A stretch of DNA of 19,443 nt from Ruminococcus sp. AM36-2AA (GCF_003461955.1 NZ_QTYB01000026.1:1-19443); one strand, 5' to 3'. Positions 6,052 through 13,421 are shown, counted from the stretch's first letter. Made by a program: numbers and translations. Notes: generated by a model not told the origin, from the letters alone.

Positions 6052-6894
6052 TTAGATTTCCTTTCTGATTTCCTTTAACGCTACCGTAAGATTACCATCC
6101 ACACCGATGGATTTTTCTTTGATTTCCTCTGGAATATAAATTTCGCCCTTGTTAAATGTGATATATCTTGCCTGTGGTTCTACTGCTGCTAGCTGCATCA
6201 AAGGAGCTTTAATCATCTGATTTCTCCAACCAATGCCAAATTCCAGAATTACCAGCTTCTTTCCATGTAAATTCTGAATAAATTCTTGATAGCGGGCAGC
6301 CTTTTCCTTCCAATTTTTCGTTTCTGTAAACGAGGACATCTCACCCCAATTTACTTCCATATCTCCACCACATTTTGGACATTTCGGCAGTAACTCTTTG
6401 GGTACTCTTCCGTTTACTTCCTCTTCTGTCATGGCGAGAACTGCTTTTTGATTAGGATAGACCTCGTCATGACATCTGTTCTTGCACCGCATCTGGGTTA
6501 ATTTCCCTTCCATTTCAAAAACACGGTCTGCCTCAAAACCTGCCGGCACAAAATGATCCTCCGCATTGGAAGTTACTACGAAATATTCTTTATCCTTTAC
6601 TAGTGCATAGATGTTTTTCATAATCTCACTCGGCTCATCCTGCATAGCTTTTGCCTTAACAAGTCTGCTTACAAACGCCCACTTTTCTTCTACCTTCATT
6701 GACACTGAAAATCCGTGTAAAACACAACGCAGTCCGTATTTTTCTCTGAAATCTCCCATATTTTCCTGAAACCATGCGTCATCTGCAAAAATATTATATC
6801 CCTCTGCGATAGACAAACCATTACTGGCTCCAACCAAAATACCATCTGCTTCTTTTATGATTTGACTTATCTCTTGATAGATATTCATCTTCAT
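6052..6894 (-). CDS. Class-M-like sirtuin, divergent copy 2 (280 aa), probable pseudoenzyme
   Basis: It aligns to copy 3 almost without gaps but has lost key positions. The NAD loop reads VGASNGLSIAEGYN (21-34). The TTNID motif has become VTSNAED (107-113). The residue that is Gln in copies 1 and 3, and His in classical sirtuins, is Glu (E129 in EMEGK). The Zn ribbon is intact (C137, C141, C172, C175), so the fold is kept while catalysis is doubtful. I chose ATG 6894, which overlaps the TGA of copy 3 as TGATG and has AAGGA six bases upstream; GTG 6897 is an alternative. Retention of the fold with altered catalytic residues, between an active-looking copy and the cysteine protein, suggests a regulatory or structural partner, but this is inference. 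Confidence 0.78.
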   Translation of the reverse strand: MKMNIYQEISQIIKEADGILVGASNGLSIAEGYNIFADDAWFQENMGDFREKYGLRCVLHGFSVSMKVEEKWAFVSRLVKAKAMQDEPSEIMKNIYALVKDKEYFVVTSNAEDHFVPAGFEADRVFEMEGKLTQMRCKNRCHDEVYPNQKAVLAMTEEEVNGRVPKELLPKCPKCGGDMEVNWGEMSSFTETKNWKEKAARYQEFIQNLHGKKLVILEFGIGWRNQMIKAPLMQLAAVEPQARYITFNKGEIYIPEEIKEKSIGVDGNLTVALKEIRKEI

Positions 6895-7763
6895 CACATT
6901 TCCTTTCCCACTATGTTTTCTTTTAAATCCCGCAAGGTTTCTGCCAAATCTCCTACTATATAAATGCCTTTGTCTTTTATATGCTCTGGAACTGAGGATT
7001 TCTTCTGATTCAGACAGGCATAAAACACCTTTTCATTTTTGTATGTCATTTCCCAAAAAGGAAGTTTAATAATACTGGGTGTCATATCACCAACCCCCAG
7101 CTCCAGCAGTACAACATTCTTATCTGTTCCATTCATGAGATATTTTTTTAGGAAATTCTCATATCGCCTTACACCTTCACTCCAGTCTTTCCCCTCCAAA
7201 AATGTATCATCCCTTACCCAGGGAACCATGATTCTCCCGCACTCATTACATCTTGGCAGAAGCTCAGAAGTAACACGCAGCTCCCGGATATTTTCGTTCA
7301 TCCTGCGAATCATTTCTACATTGGAATAAATTTGGTCATGGCAAGGCTGACTGCATTGAACATAGCCGCTGTTACCTTGATAATCGCAAATCCTTTCTTT
7401 CTGAAAAATCCGTTCAAACTGCATATCTATATTGGTTGTTAAAACAAAGACTTCTTTTTCCGCCACAATATCACGCAGGTCATAGTATGGCTGTCCTGTA
7501 GGTGCATCCCACATACTTTGTATGTAACGTGCATAATATGCCCACTGTTGTTCCGGCGATGAATAACAGTAGTAAAAACCGTCAAAGGGAGATTTCAGTC
7601 CATACCACTCCTTGAAATCTTGTAAACATTCCTCCATATAGGGTAGCCAATGATAATGGTTATATCCCGCCGCACTGGAAAGACCAGAACCACCGCCTAT
7701 TAAAACGGCATCTGCCTGACGGATTTTTTCTGCCAGAAAACTGACTTGTTCCTCCTTTTGCAT
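6894..7763 (-). CDS. Class-M-like sirtuin, copy 3 (289 aa)
   Basis: First gene of the operon. Features are GGGSGLSSAAGYNHYHW (23-39, NAD-binding loop), WYGLKSPFDGFYYCYSSPEQ (53-72, the SirTM-type insert replacing the classical cofactor-binding loop), VLTTNIDMQF (107-116, N111), DYQG with Q129 in place of the catalytic His, and a Zn ribbon C137, C141, C172-N-E-C175. Asn and Gln at these places are the catalytic pair reported for streptococcal SirTM (N118/Q137), so this copy should be an active ADP-ribosyltransferase-type sirtuin. The frame extends to a GTG at 7799; I prefer ATG 7763 because the Rossmann strand then starts near residue 20 as in copy 2. AAGGAG lies 12 bases upstream. It is divergent from rrf2 copy 2. 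Confidence 0.82.
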   Translation of the reverse strand: MQKEEQVSFLAEKIRQADAVLIGGGSGLSSAAGYNHYHWLPYMEECLQDFKEWYGLKSPFDGFYYCYSSPEQQWAYYARYIQSMWDAPTGQPYYDLRDIVAEKEVFVLTTNIDMQFERIFQKERICDYQGNSGYVQCSQPCHDQIYSNVEMIRRMNENIRELRVTSELLPRCNECGRIMVPWVRDDTFLEGKDWSEGVRRYENFLKKYLMNGTDKNVVLLELGVGDMTPSIIKLPFWEMTYKNEKVFYACLNQKKSSVPEHIKDKGIYIVGDLAETLRDLKENIVGKEM

Positions 7764-7813
7764 ACACCACCTTATCTCCTTTTTTATATCAGATTCCACA
7801 CTTTTTATTTTGC

Positions 7814-7842
7814 TTGACTTTTATTTTTTTACTTGTTAAAAT
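7814..7842 (+). promoter_or_regulatory. Promoter of rrf2 copy 2
   Basis: TTGACT (7814-7819), 17 bases, TAAAAT (7837-7842), about 75 bases before the Rrf2 start. The -35 and spacing match the two promoters at 2016 and 3434. It lies between outer arms TGCTTGA (7811-7817) and TCAAGCA (7853-7859). Confidence 0.6.
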
Positions 7843-7853
7843 TAAATTTACAT
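7833..7853. promoter_or_regulatory. Operator-like dyad, diverged copy 3 (TTGT-N13-ACAT)
   Basis: The same 21-bp spacing as the sites at 2044 and 3462, with TTGT on the left and ACAT on the right, again overlapping the -10 of a regulator gene. It lies in the divergent gap between the sirtuin operon and rrf2 copy 2, where a repressor could control both. Confidence 0.4.
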
Positions 7854-7917
7854 CAAGCATTAAAATCATGTTATCATGTAAGTTTAAAAATTGCAAGAAG
7901 AAAATTCGAGGTGACAA

Positions 7918-8355
7918 ATGAAATATTCCACAAAGCTTAGTGACACCATTCATATTCTTATATTTATTGCTCTTGGAGATGACGAACAACTCTCCAGCAC
8001 AAAAATTGCAGAAAGTATCAAGACAAACCCGGCTTATGTCAGACAACTTATGGCAACCCTGAAAAATGCAGGCATTGTTGTCAACACACAAGGTCATGCG
8101 AATGCCGCTCTTGCAAAATCGGCAGATAAAATCAATATGTATGACATCTACCGAGCTGTAGAGGGCGATAAGCCGCTGCTTCACCTGGACACAGATACCA
8201 ATCCGGATTGTGGAATCGGTATCAACATTCAATTCGCTATTGGGGACTTCTATCATGAAATTCAAAATATGGTAGATGAAAAAATGAAATCCATTACATT
8301 GCAGGATATTATTGATCGGTATTATTTTAAAATCAGGAAAGTTAAAAGTCTCTAA
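7918..8355 (+). CDS. Rrf2-family transcriptional regulator, copy 2 (145 aa)
   Basis: A close paralogue of copy 1: both begin MKYSTKLSDT, share TNPxxVRQLM in the recognition helix, DIYxAVEGxKPLLHLDT, TNPDCGIGINIQ and MxxITLQDII near the end. By eye roughly 60% of positions match. As in copy 1, only one cysteine (C98) remains in the cluster-binding zone, so an Fe-S cluster of the IscR type is unlikely. The start at 7918 follows GAGGTGACAA. It is divergent from the sirtuin operon with about 155 bases between, the usual place for a local repressor, so I infer that it controls the sirtuin genes. Duplication of the regulator parallels the duplicated operator. Confidence 0.88.
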   Translation: MKYSTKLSDTIHILIFIALGDDEQLSSTKIAESIKTNPAYVRQLMATLKNAGIVVNTQGHANAALAKSADKINMYDIYRAVEGDKPLLHLDTDTNPDCGIGINIQFAIGDFYHEIQNMVDEKMKSITLQDIIDRYYFKIRKVKSL

Positions 8356-8637
8356 CTAATCAAGAATAGCAAGCACTGCCTGTGTCATGACACAGGCGAA
8401 ATTCCCCACACTTTCCTATCGTCTGTGTGGTTAAATTTCCATAGGGAAGTATCCCTAACCCTCTTTCGATTTTTCTCCGGTTTTCCGTTGGAATACCTTG
8501 ACCCTTCCTACCGTCTTTGCTACAATTTGCCTTGGGTAGTTACACCCAAAATTGAATTAAACACGAAATATACTGTTGTAAAAACCGAACATTTTACAGC
8601 AGTTTTTTTGTACCCATTTTAGGAAGGACGTGACTCA
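8356..8637. other. Gene-free region with several palindromes (possible oriT-like leader of the mobile remnant)
   Basis: No coding frame is supported here. It holds a perfect 20-bp palindrome, GCCTGTGTCA/TGACACAGGC (8378-8397); TAGGGA-AGTA-TCCCTA (about 8442-8457); and TTGGGT-N6-ACCCAA (8532-8549), followed by the terminator at 8572. Stacked palindromes just upstream of a mobC gene are what an origin of transfer with its relaxase sites would look like. I cannot identify a nick site, so this is only a suggestion. Confidence 0.35.
8572..8609 (+). terminator. Rho-independent terminator upstream of mobC remnant
   Basis: ACTGTTGTAAAA (8572-8583) pairs with TTTTACAGCAGT (8592-8603) through 12 pairs, one of them G-U, and runs into seven Ts. 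It ends any transcript entering from rrf2 copy 2 and may be an attenuator for the mobilisation genes. Confidence 0.72.
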
Positions 8638-8769
8638 ATGGCAAACAGAAACCGCACCAATCCGGTGTAATTTTATCTCAGCGATGATGAGCAGTACATT
8701 CTCACTACCAAATTCAAAGCATCCGGCATGAAAAGCATGTCAGCCTTTTTACGCAAGGCATGTACTTGA
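8638..8769 (+). pseudogene. mobC remnant (relaxosome protein), nonsense-mutated and truncated
   Basis: From the ATG at 8638 (GGAAGG upstream) the frame gives MANRNRTNPV, a TAA stop at codon 11 (8668-8670), then FYLSDDEQYILTTKFKASGM and KSMSAFLRKACT before another stop. The block FYLSDDEQYI...SGMKSMSAFLR is the N-terminal ribbon-helix-helix region of MobC-type relaxosome accessory proteins of Firmicute mobilisable elements. Only about 43 of more than 100 expected residues remain. The 3' part was lost in the deletion that joined it to the DnaC-like gene. Confidence 0.75.
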
Positions 8770-8794
8770 GCATGCAGGAATAAACTTAAAAGGA

Positions 8795-9424
8795 TTGAAT
8801 GTTGATAATCTTAAAACCAGTGGCTTACAGGACAAAGCACTCTACGACTACACGTTTGCCAGGGATAACGGCATCAATCCGGAAATAAAACTGGCACACA
8901 ATTATGTAAGTAACTGGGAAGAGATGAAAGCAAACGCTTCTGGACTTCTTATTTGGGGTGATGTCGGTACTGGAAAATCTTTTTTTGCAGGCTGCATTGC
9001 CAATGCCCTTCTGAAAAAAGGCATTCCTGTACGGATGACCAACTTTTCCCGGATTCTGAATACTCTTACCGGAATGCATTTTGAAGACAGAAACCAGTTC
9101 ATCAACAGCTTAAACCGCTACAGTCTTCTGATTATTGATGATCTCGGAATTGAGCGGAACTCTGACTTTGCACTGGAACAGGTATTCAATGTGATTGACA
9201 GTCGTTACCGCAGTAAAAAGCCCCTGATCATAACGACCAATCTCACTTTATCAGAGCTGAATAACGCCGCTGATATCGCACACAAACGAATTTATGACCG
9301 CATTCTGGAGAGATGTATTCCTGTCCGTATCAATAACCGGAATATCCGTCAGGACAACGCTTCCGCCAATTTGAAAGAGGCGAAGAAAATCCTGCTAAGC
9401 AATCCTGATTTGAACCAGAATTGA
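8795..9424 (+). CDS. DnaC/IstB-like ATPase of a mobile element, 5'-truncated (209 aa)
   Basis: AAA+ ATPase of the DnaC/IstB helicase-loader type carried by Tn1549-like integrative elements. It shows Walker A GDVGTGKS (55-62), Walker B LLIIDDLG (111-118), sensor-1 PLIITTN (about 143-149) and an arginine-rich end IYDRILERCIPV. Intact relatives, as I remember them, have about 80-90 further N-terminal residues with a cysteine-rich zinc region before LKxTGLQDKALYxYTF. Here that part is gone and the frame continues upstream into mobC-derived sequence. The start given is a TTG with no convincing ribosome site, so the gene may not be translated. The ATPase core itself has no stop or frameshift, which suggests the truncation is recent. 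Confidence 0.7.
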   Translation: MNVDNLKTSGLQDKALYDYTFARDNGINPEIKLAHNYVSNWEEMKANASGLLIWGDVGTGKSFFAGCIANALLKKGIPVRMTNFSRILNTLTGMHFEDRNQFINSLNRYSLLIIDDLGIERNSDFALEQVFNVIDSRYRSKKPLIITTNLTLSELNNAADIAHKRIYDRILERCIPVRINNRNIRQDNASANLKEAKKILLSNPDLNQN

Positions 9425-9529
9425 AACAACGGAGTATAACTCAATAGTTATTTCTCACTGGCAGTGGTGCTACTTTCTTTTCATATTCATCACCAGAAAT
9501 ATGCCACTGTCAGTTATCCGAAACTATAG

Positions 9530-9961
9530 TACTAGACCAGAAAGCATGGTCTCATTTATCAGGAAGTATTGCTCCCACCGATGGCTCCACCAGAATGGAA
9601 AGACCGTGAACAACTCTGGAATGCTGTGGAAGCTACAGAAAAAACAAAAGACAGCCGACTGGCAAGGGAATTTGTTGTCGCACTTCCCATTGAATTAGAT
9701 AAGGACAGTAATATTTCTCTTCTTCAAAATTTTATTCAAAAGAATTTTGTGGATATGGGCATGTGTGCTGACTTTGCTATTCACGATACAGATGGACACA
9801 ATCCTCATGCACACATTCTGCTTACCGTCCGTCCACTGAATGAAAACGGAACATGGCAGTATAAAACAGAAAAAGAATATCTCTGTATAAAAAATGGGGA
9901 AAAAAACGGATTTACAGCTACTGAATCCAAATGCTGTTCTAGCAAGGGATTTTTCCCTTGA
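9530..9961 (+). pseudogene. MobA/MobL relaxase fragment
   Basis: The frame from 9530 reads Y, a TAG stop (9533-9535), then TRKHGLIYQEVLLPPMAPPE and WKDREQLWNAVE, followed by SRLAREFVVALPIEL. It continues to HDTDGHNPHAHILLTVRPL, the HxH metal-binding motif of MobA/MobL (MOB_Q/P-like) relaxases, which nick oriT. The usual N-terminus with the catalytic Tyr/His is missing, a nonsense codon is present, and after GFTATE the frame departs from the family and stops at 9959-9961. It is therefore broken at both ends. About 100 bases upstream of it hold only an imperfect hairpin (CTGGCAGTGG near 9459, CCACTGTCAG near 9503). It belongs to the same dead element as the mobC and DnaC-like genes. Confidence 0.78.
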
Positions 9962-10010
9962 ACCCATCATTTATGATATATAGTGGCGCTTTTCGCCCCC
10001 AAATAGTGAA

Positions 10011-10035
10011 AGTGGGGGCACTTTCTGCCCCCACT
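10011..10035 (-). terminator. GC-rich hairpin, likely leftward terminator of the permease operon
   Basis: AGTGGGGGCA (10011-10020) and TGCCCCCACT (10026-10035) form a perfect 10-base stem with a 5-base loop. On the minus strand it is followed by TTTCACTATTT, and it lies about 100 bases after the permease stop. A further GCCCCCA at about 9995-10001 can pair with the TGGGGGC arm instead, so two mutually exclusive hairpins are possible. Confidence 0.5.
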
Positions 10036-10137
10036 CAGGAAATGTTGCTAAAATACTGTTTAGATTTATCATACATACAAAATGGAAGTTATCTATTTCT
10101 CCTCTTCGTTAAGACCTAGTTCATTACATATTACTTG

Positions 10138-12582
10138 CTATCCCTGATACCTTATTCTTTCTACCAGCGTTTCCTTTTTCAGATTACTGCTTAAAACGCA
10201 GGAAAGTACAATCTGCAACAGACCGACCAAAAAAATCATAATAAAAATTGGTACGATTGGAACATGATAGATATTCATTCCAAATATTCCATTATGTTTT
10301 GCATAGGAAAAAAGTGCATAGCCGAGCGGCAGACCAATGATCAAAGCTACGCATATGGTACCAACCGTAAACATCATTCCCTGTAACTGCAGACATAAAT
10401 TTAATTGTTTATTTGTCATACCCACAGCCTGTAATACACCATATTCCTGCTTTTTTGTCGTAATATTCATGATTATGGTGTTTGCCATATTCATAAAACC
10501 GATGAGTCCTACAACCGCCATAAACAGATAACAGCCAAGCTTCATCATGCGAGCTGTGAATTCTGCAGATTGTAACTGTGCATGATAGGTATCCATTTTT
10601 ATATGCGAAGTATTAGAAATCAAAGTATTCAGACTTTGTTCCACAGATGCAACATCTTTTTTATCACAGTCCACCCACAGATAGCCATAGGCTGTTCCCC
10701 TCGGATTCATGGAACGGTATACACCTTCCGGAATGACAAGATAAGTGTCCGCGCTTACAAAGGATCCTGCAATCTTTCCCTGATAGGTATAGGTTTCACT
10801 TCCATTCTCAAAGTCAAATGCAATGGATTCACCCGGAGCATATCCATCTTGTTCCATCCACATCAACCAACCAAAGAAAATATCACCATTCTTTACCGCC
10901 TGATCATAGTCCATAGAGCCAATATCCCCGTCTTGGCGCAAAAAATCAAAATCATTTTTACTCACAATATCAGCCGGAAATCTTGTTCCGTTCAGATTTA
11001 CAGAGACAATCTCTCTCGCCATGACATCTGTCACTCCTGGAATGCTTTTGATTTCTTCAATCATTGAATCATTCAATGGATTATCCGTCAGAATCGTATC
11101 CAGATTATTCTCCGGATATCTTTCATCGTACTCAGCAGAATAGTCAAGCTGCAGTTCAAATTGTCCATGATTAACGGAAAGACGTGCTTCATGCTCCGTA
11201 TCAATATTTCCTACATAATTAGAGATAATCACAAACAATGCGCAGGAAAGCCCCAGTGTGAGGATGGTACCAATGGTTCTTTTTGGATTACCCGTTATAT
11301 TTGCCATTGCCATAGAAAACACGGTGACATTTTTTCTGCCATTTCGTTTTCCTTTTTTGTGTGTTTCTGCATTTTCTAAATACCGTGTTGCTTCGATAGG
11401 TGAAATCCGTGAAACAATTTTCATTGGTTTACGCAGCGCCAAAGCAACGGTAAAAAATGACACGAAAATACATAGAAGCATAACAGGCAGGGAAAACAGT
11501 GGCATCTGCTGATTTTGGACTCCCATAGAGCCAGTTCCGGTTGATACAAGGTTTCCCTGTTCTACCAGCCAGTTAAAACCGCATTTTGCAATCAGAAAAC
11601 CAAGAAGCAATCCAACTGGTATTGAAGAAATTGTCAAAAACATACCCTCTCTGAAGATCAGTTGTTTCATCTGCTTTTTTGTCGCTCCCAGAGCCTTGAT
11701 TTTTCCATACTCCTGTATCTTGTTGGCAATACCGACCTGAAAAATATTATAAATGACCACAACAGAGAAAAGTACAATTGCAAGAATCAAACCCCCGCAT
11801 ACCGCAATCGTTTCATAACTCGGCTGCAAGACCCATTGCAAATAGAGATCATTGACTATAACGTTTTTTTCTTCGATCCCACAAGCTGCTGCAATCTGCT
11901 TTATAACCGACTCAATATTATTCATAGATACATTTGCAGAATCATTTAAAGTAAAATAAATATTATACTGTCTGTCATTCTCTGCGACGTGCTCATCATA
12001 AAACTCCTGTGATCCGAAAGCAACATAAGATGCCTCGATGGTATACTCATCCCGATCATATAGGATTCCGCTGACAACAAATTCTTCCGGCTTATATTCT
12101 GACTGCATCCCTGCGCGGTAATCCAGTGTAACCGTATCTCCGATCTTTACATCACCATACCCCATTGCACGAAAAAATGCTCTTCCTGCGGCAATTTCCT
12201 GCATTTTTTCCGGATACTTTCCTTCCTTCAACTCATATTCTTTATTATAAGGAAGCATTTTTCTTGCAGTCTCATCCATGCAGACAAACCCGCCTTTTTC
12301 ATTGCCTTTTATGATACCTTCGGTGCACATAGTGCCTGTAGCATCTATTTCCGCACGGCGGTTTACTTCTTTTAACTGCGATCCGTCTGCGGAAACAAAC
12401 AGACCATAATTGCTTCCATATGATCCTGCCGCCTGACTTTTCTGTAAATGAATTACCCCATTTCCCACAGTACTGATGATAACAAGCAGCATCGTGGTCA
12501 GACAGATTGCCATCATGATCAGTATACTTCTTGTCCTGTTCCTTTTGTCATTGCTATATGCAATCCTGCTTATTGTCTTCAT
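10138..12582 (-). CDS. FtsX-like ABC transporter permease (814 aa)
   Basis: Membrane subunit of a MacB/BceB-like type VII ABC transporter. Eight hydrophobic segments are seen: about 19-41, 258-285, 313-334, 365-384, 436-457, and three near the end (about 690-712, 737-760, 780-803). They are arranged as two FtsX units, each with a large extracellular domain (about 45-255 and 460-688). Each unit has a cytoplasmic coupling motif, EYGKIKALGATKKQ (291-304) and EYGVLQAVGMTNKQ near 725. Such permeases act in peptide-antibiotic or lantibiotic resistance, or lipoprotein/peptide export, by mechanotransmission rather than classical transport. The ATG overlaps the stop of the ATPase gene by ATGA, so the two are coupled. 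The substrate cannot be read from sequence. Confidence 0.88.
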   Translation of the reverse strand: MKTISRIAYSNDKRNRTRSILIMMAICLTTMLLVIISTVGNGVIHLQKSQAAGSYGSNYGLFVSADGSQLKEVNRRAEIDATGTMCTEGIIKGNEKGGFVCMDETARKMLPYNKEYELKEGKYPEKMQEIAAGRAFFRAMGYGDVKIGDTVTLDYRAGMQSEYKPEEFVVSGILYDRDEYTIEASYVAFGSQEFYDEHVAENDRQYNIYFTLNDSANVSMNNIESVIKQIAAACGIEEKNVIVNDLYLQWVLQPSYETIAVCGGLILAIVLFSVVVIYNIFQVGIANKIQEYGKIKALGATKKQMKQLIFREGMFLTISSIPVGLLLGFLIAKCGFNWLVEQGNLVSTGTGSMGVQNQQMPLFSLPVMLLCIFVSFFTVALALRKPMKIVSRISPIEATRYLENAETHKKGKRNGRKNVTVFSMAMANITGNPKRTIGTILTLGLSCALFVIISNYVGNIDTEHEARLSVNHGQFELQLDYSAEYDERYPENNLDTILTDNPLNDSMIEEIKSIPGVTDVMAREIVSVNLNGTRFPADIVSKNDFDFLRQDGDIGSMDYDQAVKNGDIFFGWLMWMEQDGYAPGESIAFDFENGSETYTYQGKIAGSFVSADTYLVIPEGVYRSMNPRGTAYGYLWVDCDKKDVASVEQSLNTLISNTSHIKMDTYHAQLQSAEFTARMMKLGCYLFMAVVGLIGFMNMANTIIMNITTKKQEYGVLQAVGMTNKQLNLCLQLQGMMFTVGTICVALIIGLPLGYALFSYAKHNGIFGMNIYHVPIVPIFIMIFLVGLLQIVLSCVLSSNLKKETLVERIRYQG

Positions 12583-13253
12583 CTGAAATCCACCACCTGT
12601 CCGTCCTCAATCACCAGAATACGGTCAGCGACCTGTGCAATTTCGTCATCATGGGTAATCATTACAATTGTCTGTCCATATTTTTTTGCTGTCATCTTAA
12701 GCAGAGCGATTACCTCATCACTGGTCTTAGAATCAAGATTTCCTGTCGGCTCATCTGCAAATATAATTTCCGGACGATTCACCAGTGCTCTTGCAATTGC
12801 TACTCTCTGCTGCTGTCCTCCGGATAACTGATTTGGCAGATTATAAATCCGGTTTTCAATCCCCAGAGTTGCAATAATATCATTTACATACGCTTCATCC
12901 ACTTTTCTTCCATCCAGCCCCAGTGGCAGTACAATATTTTCCCAGACATTAACAGATGAAACCAGATTAAATGCCTGAAAAACAAATCCGATTTTTCTTC
13001 TGCGGAAAACAGCAAGGGCATCTTCCTTCATCCTGTATAAATCTTTCCCTGCTAAAGTAACACTGCCTTTTGTCGGGGTATCAAGCCCTCCAAGCATATG
13101 AAGTAATGTACTTTTACCGGAACCTGACTTTCCAACAATTGCGACAAATTCTCCCTGCCCAATCTGAATGTCCACCTGATTGACCGCTTTGACCTGATTC
13201 TCACCTGCGCCATAAAACTTACAAAGCTGCTTGGTTTCTAATATCACACTCAT
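12579..13253 (-). CDS. ABC transporter ATP-binding protein, LolD/MacB type (224 aa)
   Basis: Complete nucleotide-binding domain: Walker A GKSGSGKST (41-49), Q-loop Q93 in VFQAFNL, signature LSGGQQQR (143-150), Walker B IIFADEPTGNLDS (163-175) and switch His H201 in MITHDDE. The ADEPTGNLDS stretch and length are typical of the LolD/MacB/BceA subfamily that pairs with FtsX-like permeases, as found here immediately downstream. The frame is open to 13328, but ATG 13253 has AGGAGG six bases upstream and gives the normal N-terminus. Between its start and the HK terminator lies a small dyad, AAAGCGT-N11-ACGCTTT (13278-13302), in the leader. Confidence 0.93.
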   Translation of the reverse strand: MSVILETKQLCKFYGAGENQVKAVNQVDIQIGQGEFVAIVGKSGSGKSTLLHMLGGLDTPTKGSVTLAGKDLYRMKEDALAVFRRRKIGFVFQAFNLVSSVNVWENIVLPLGLDGRKVDEAYVNDIIATLGIENRIYNLPNQLSGGQQQRVAIARALVNRPEIIFADEPTGNLDSKTSDEVIALLKMTAKKYGQTIVMITHDDEIAQVADRILVIEDGQVVDFR

Positions 13254-13346
13254 GTGTTGCCTCCTTTTTAATTCTGTAAAGCGTACCTTTTCAGCACGCT
13301 TTCTTTGCCTGTTTATATATTTGGTCATTTTTCAACCTACATCCAA

Positions 13347-13379
13347 ATTGTATCAGGACAATCTTTCATTTCACTTTCA
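13347..13379 (-). promoter_or_regulatory. Possible response-regulator-dependent promoter of the ABC genes
   Basis: Minus-strand TACAAT (13352-13347) has no good -35 at the right distance, but a repeated CTTTCATTTCACTTTCA tract (plus-strand reading, about 13363-13379) occupies that position. Direct repeats over a missing -35 are typical of OmpR-type activation. The genes start after the HK terminator, so they need their own promoter. Confidence 0.3.
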
Positions 13380-13385
13380 AAAAAC

Positions 13386-13421
13386 GAGCAGAAATCTTAC
13401 AGAATTGTAAGATTTCTGCTC
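13386..13421 (-). terminator. Terminator after the histidine kinase
   Basis: Perfect 16-base arms (13386-13401 and 13406-13421) with a 4-base loop, followed on the minus strand by GTTTTTTG. It begins ten bases after the kinase stop and separates the RR-HK operon from the ABC operon. Confidence 0.9.

Noticed and set aside
7789..8265. 158-aa minus-strand frame opposite Rrf2 copy 2
   Set aside because: It is fully antisense to a clear Rrf2 gene, has cysteine-rich non-protein-like composition and no ribosome site; a shadow frame.
8378..8397. Perfect palindrome as terminator of rrf2 copy 2
   Set aside because: It has no loop and no following T-tract; the real terminator is at 8572-8609.
10582..11067. 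161-aa plus-strand frame inside the permease region
   Set aside because: Antisense to an unambiguous FtsX-like permease with matching TM pattern; no start signals or recognisable motif.
13254..13328. 25-residue N-terminal extension of the ABC ATPase
   Set aside because: It spans the leader dyad and the AGGAGG site of the ATG at 13253; relatives begin at that ATG.
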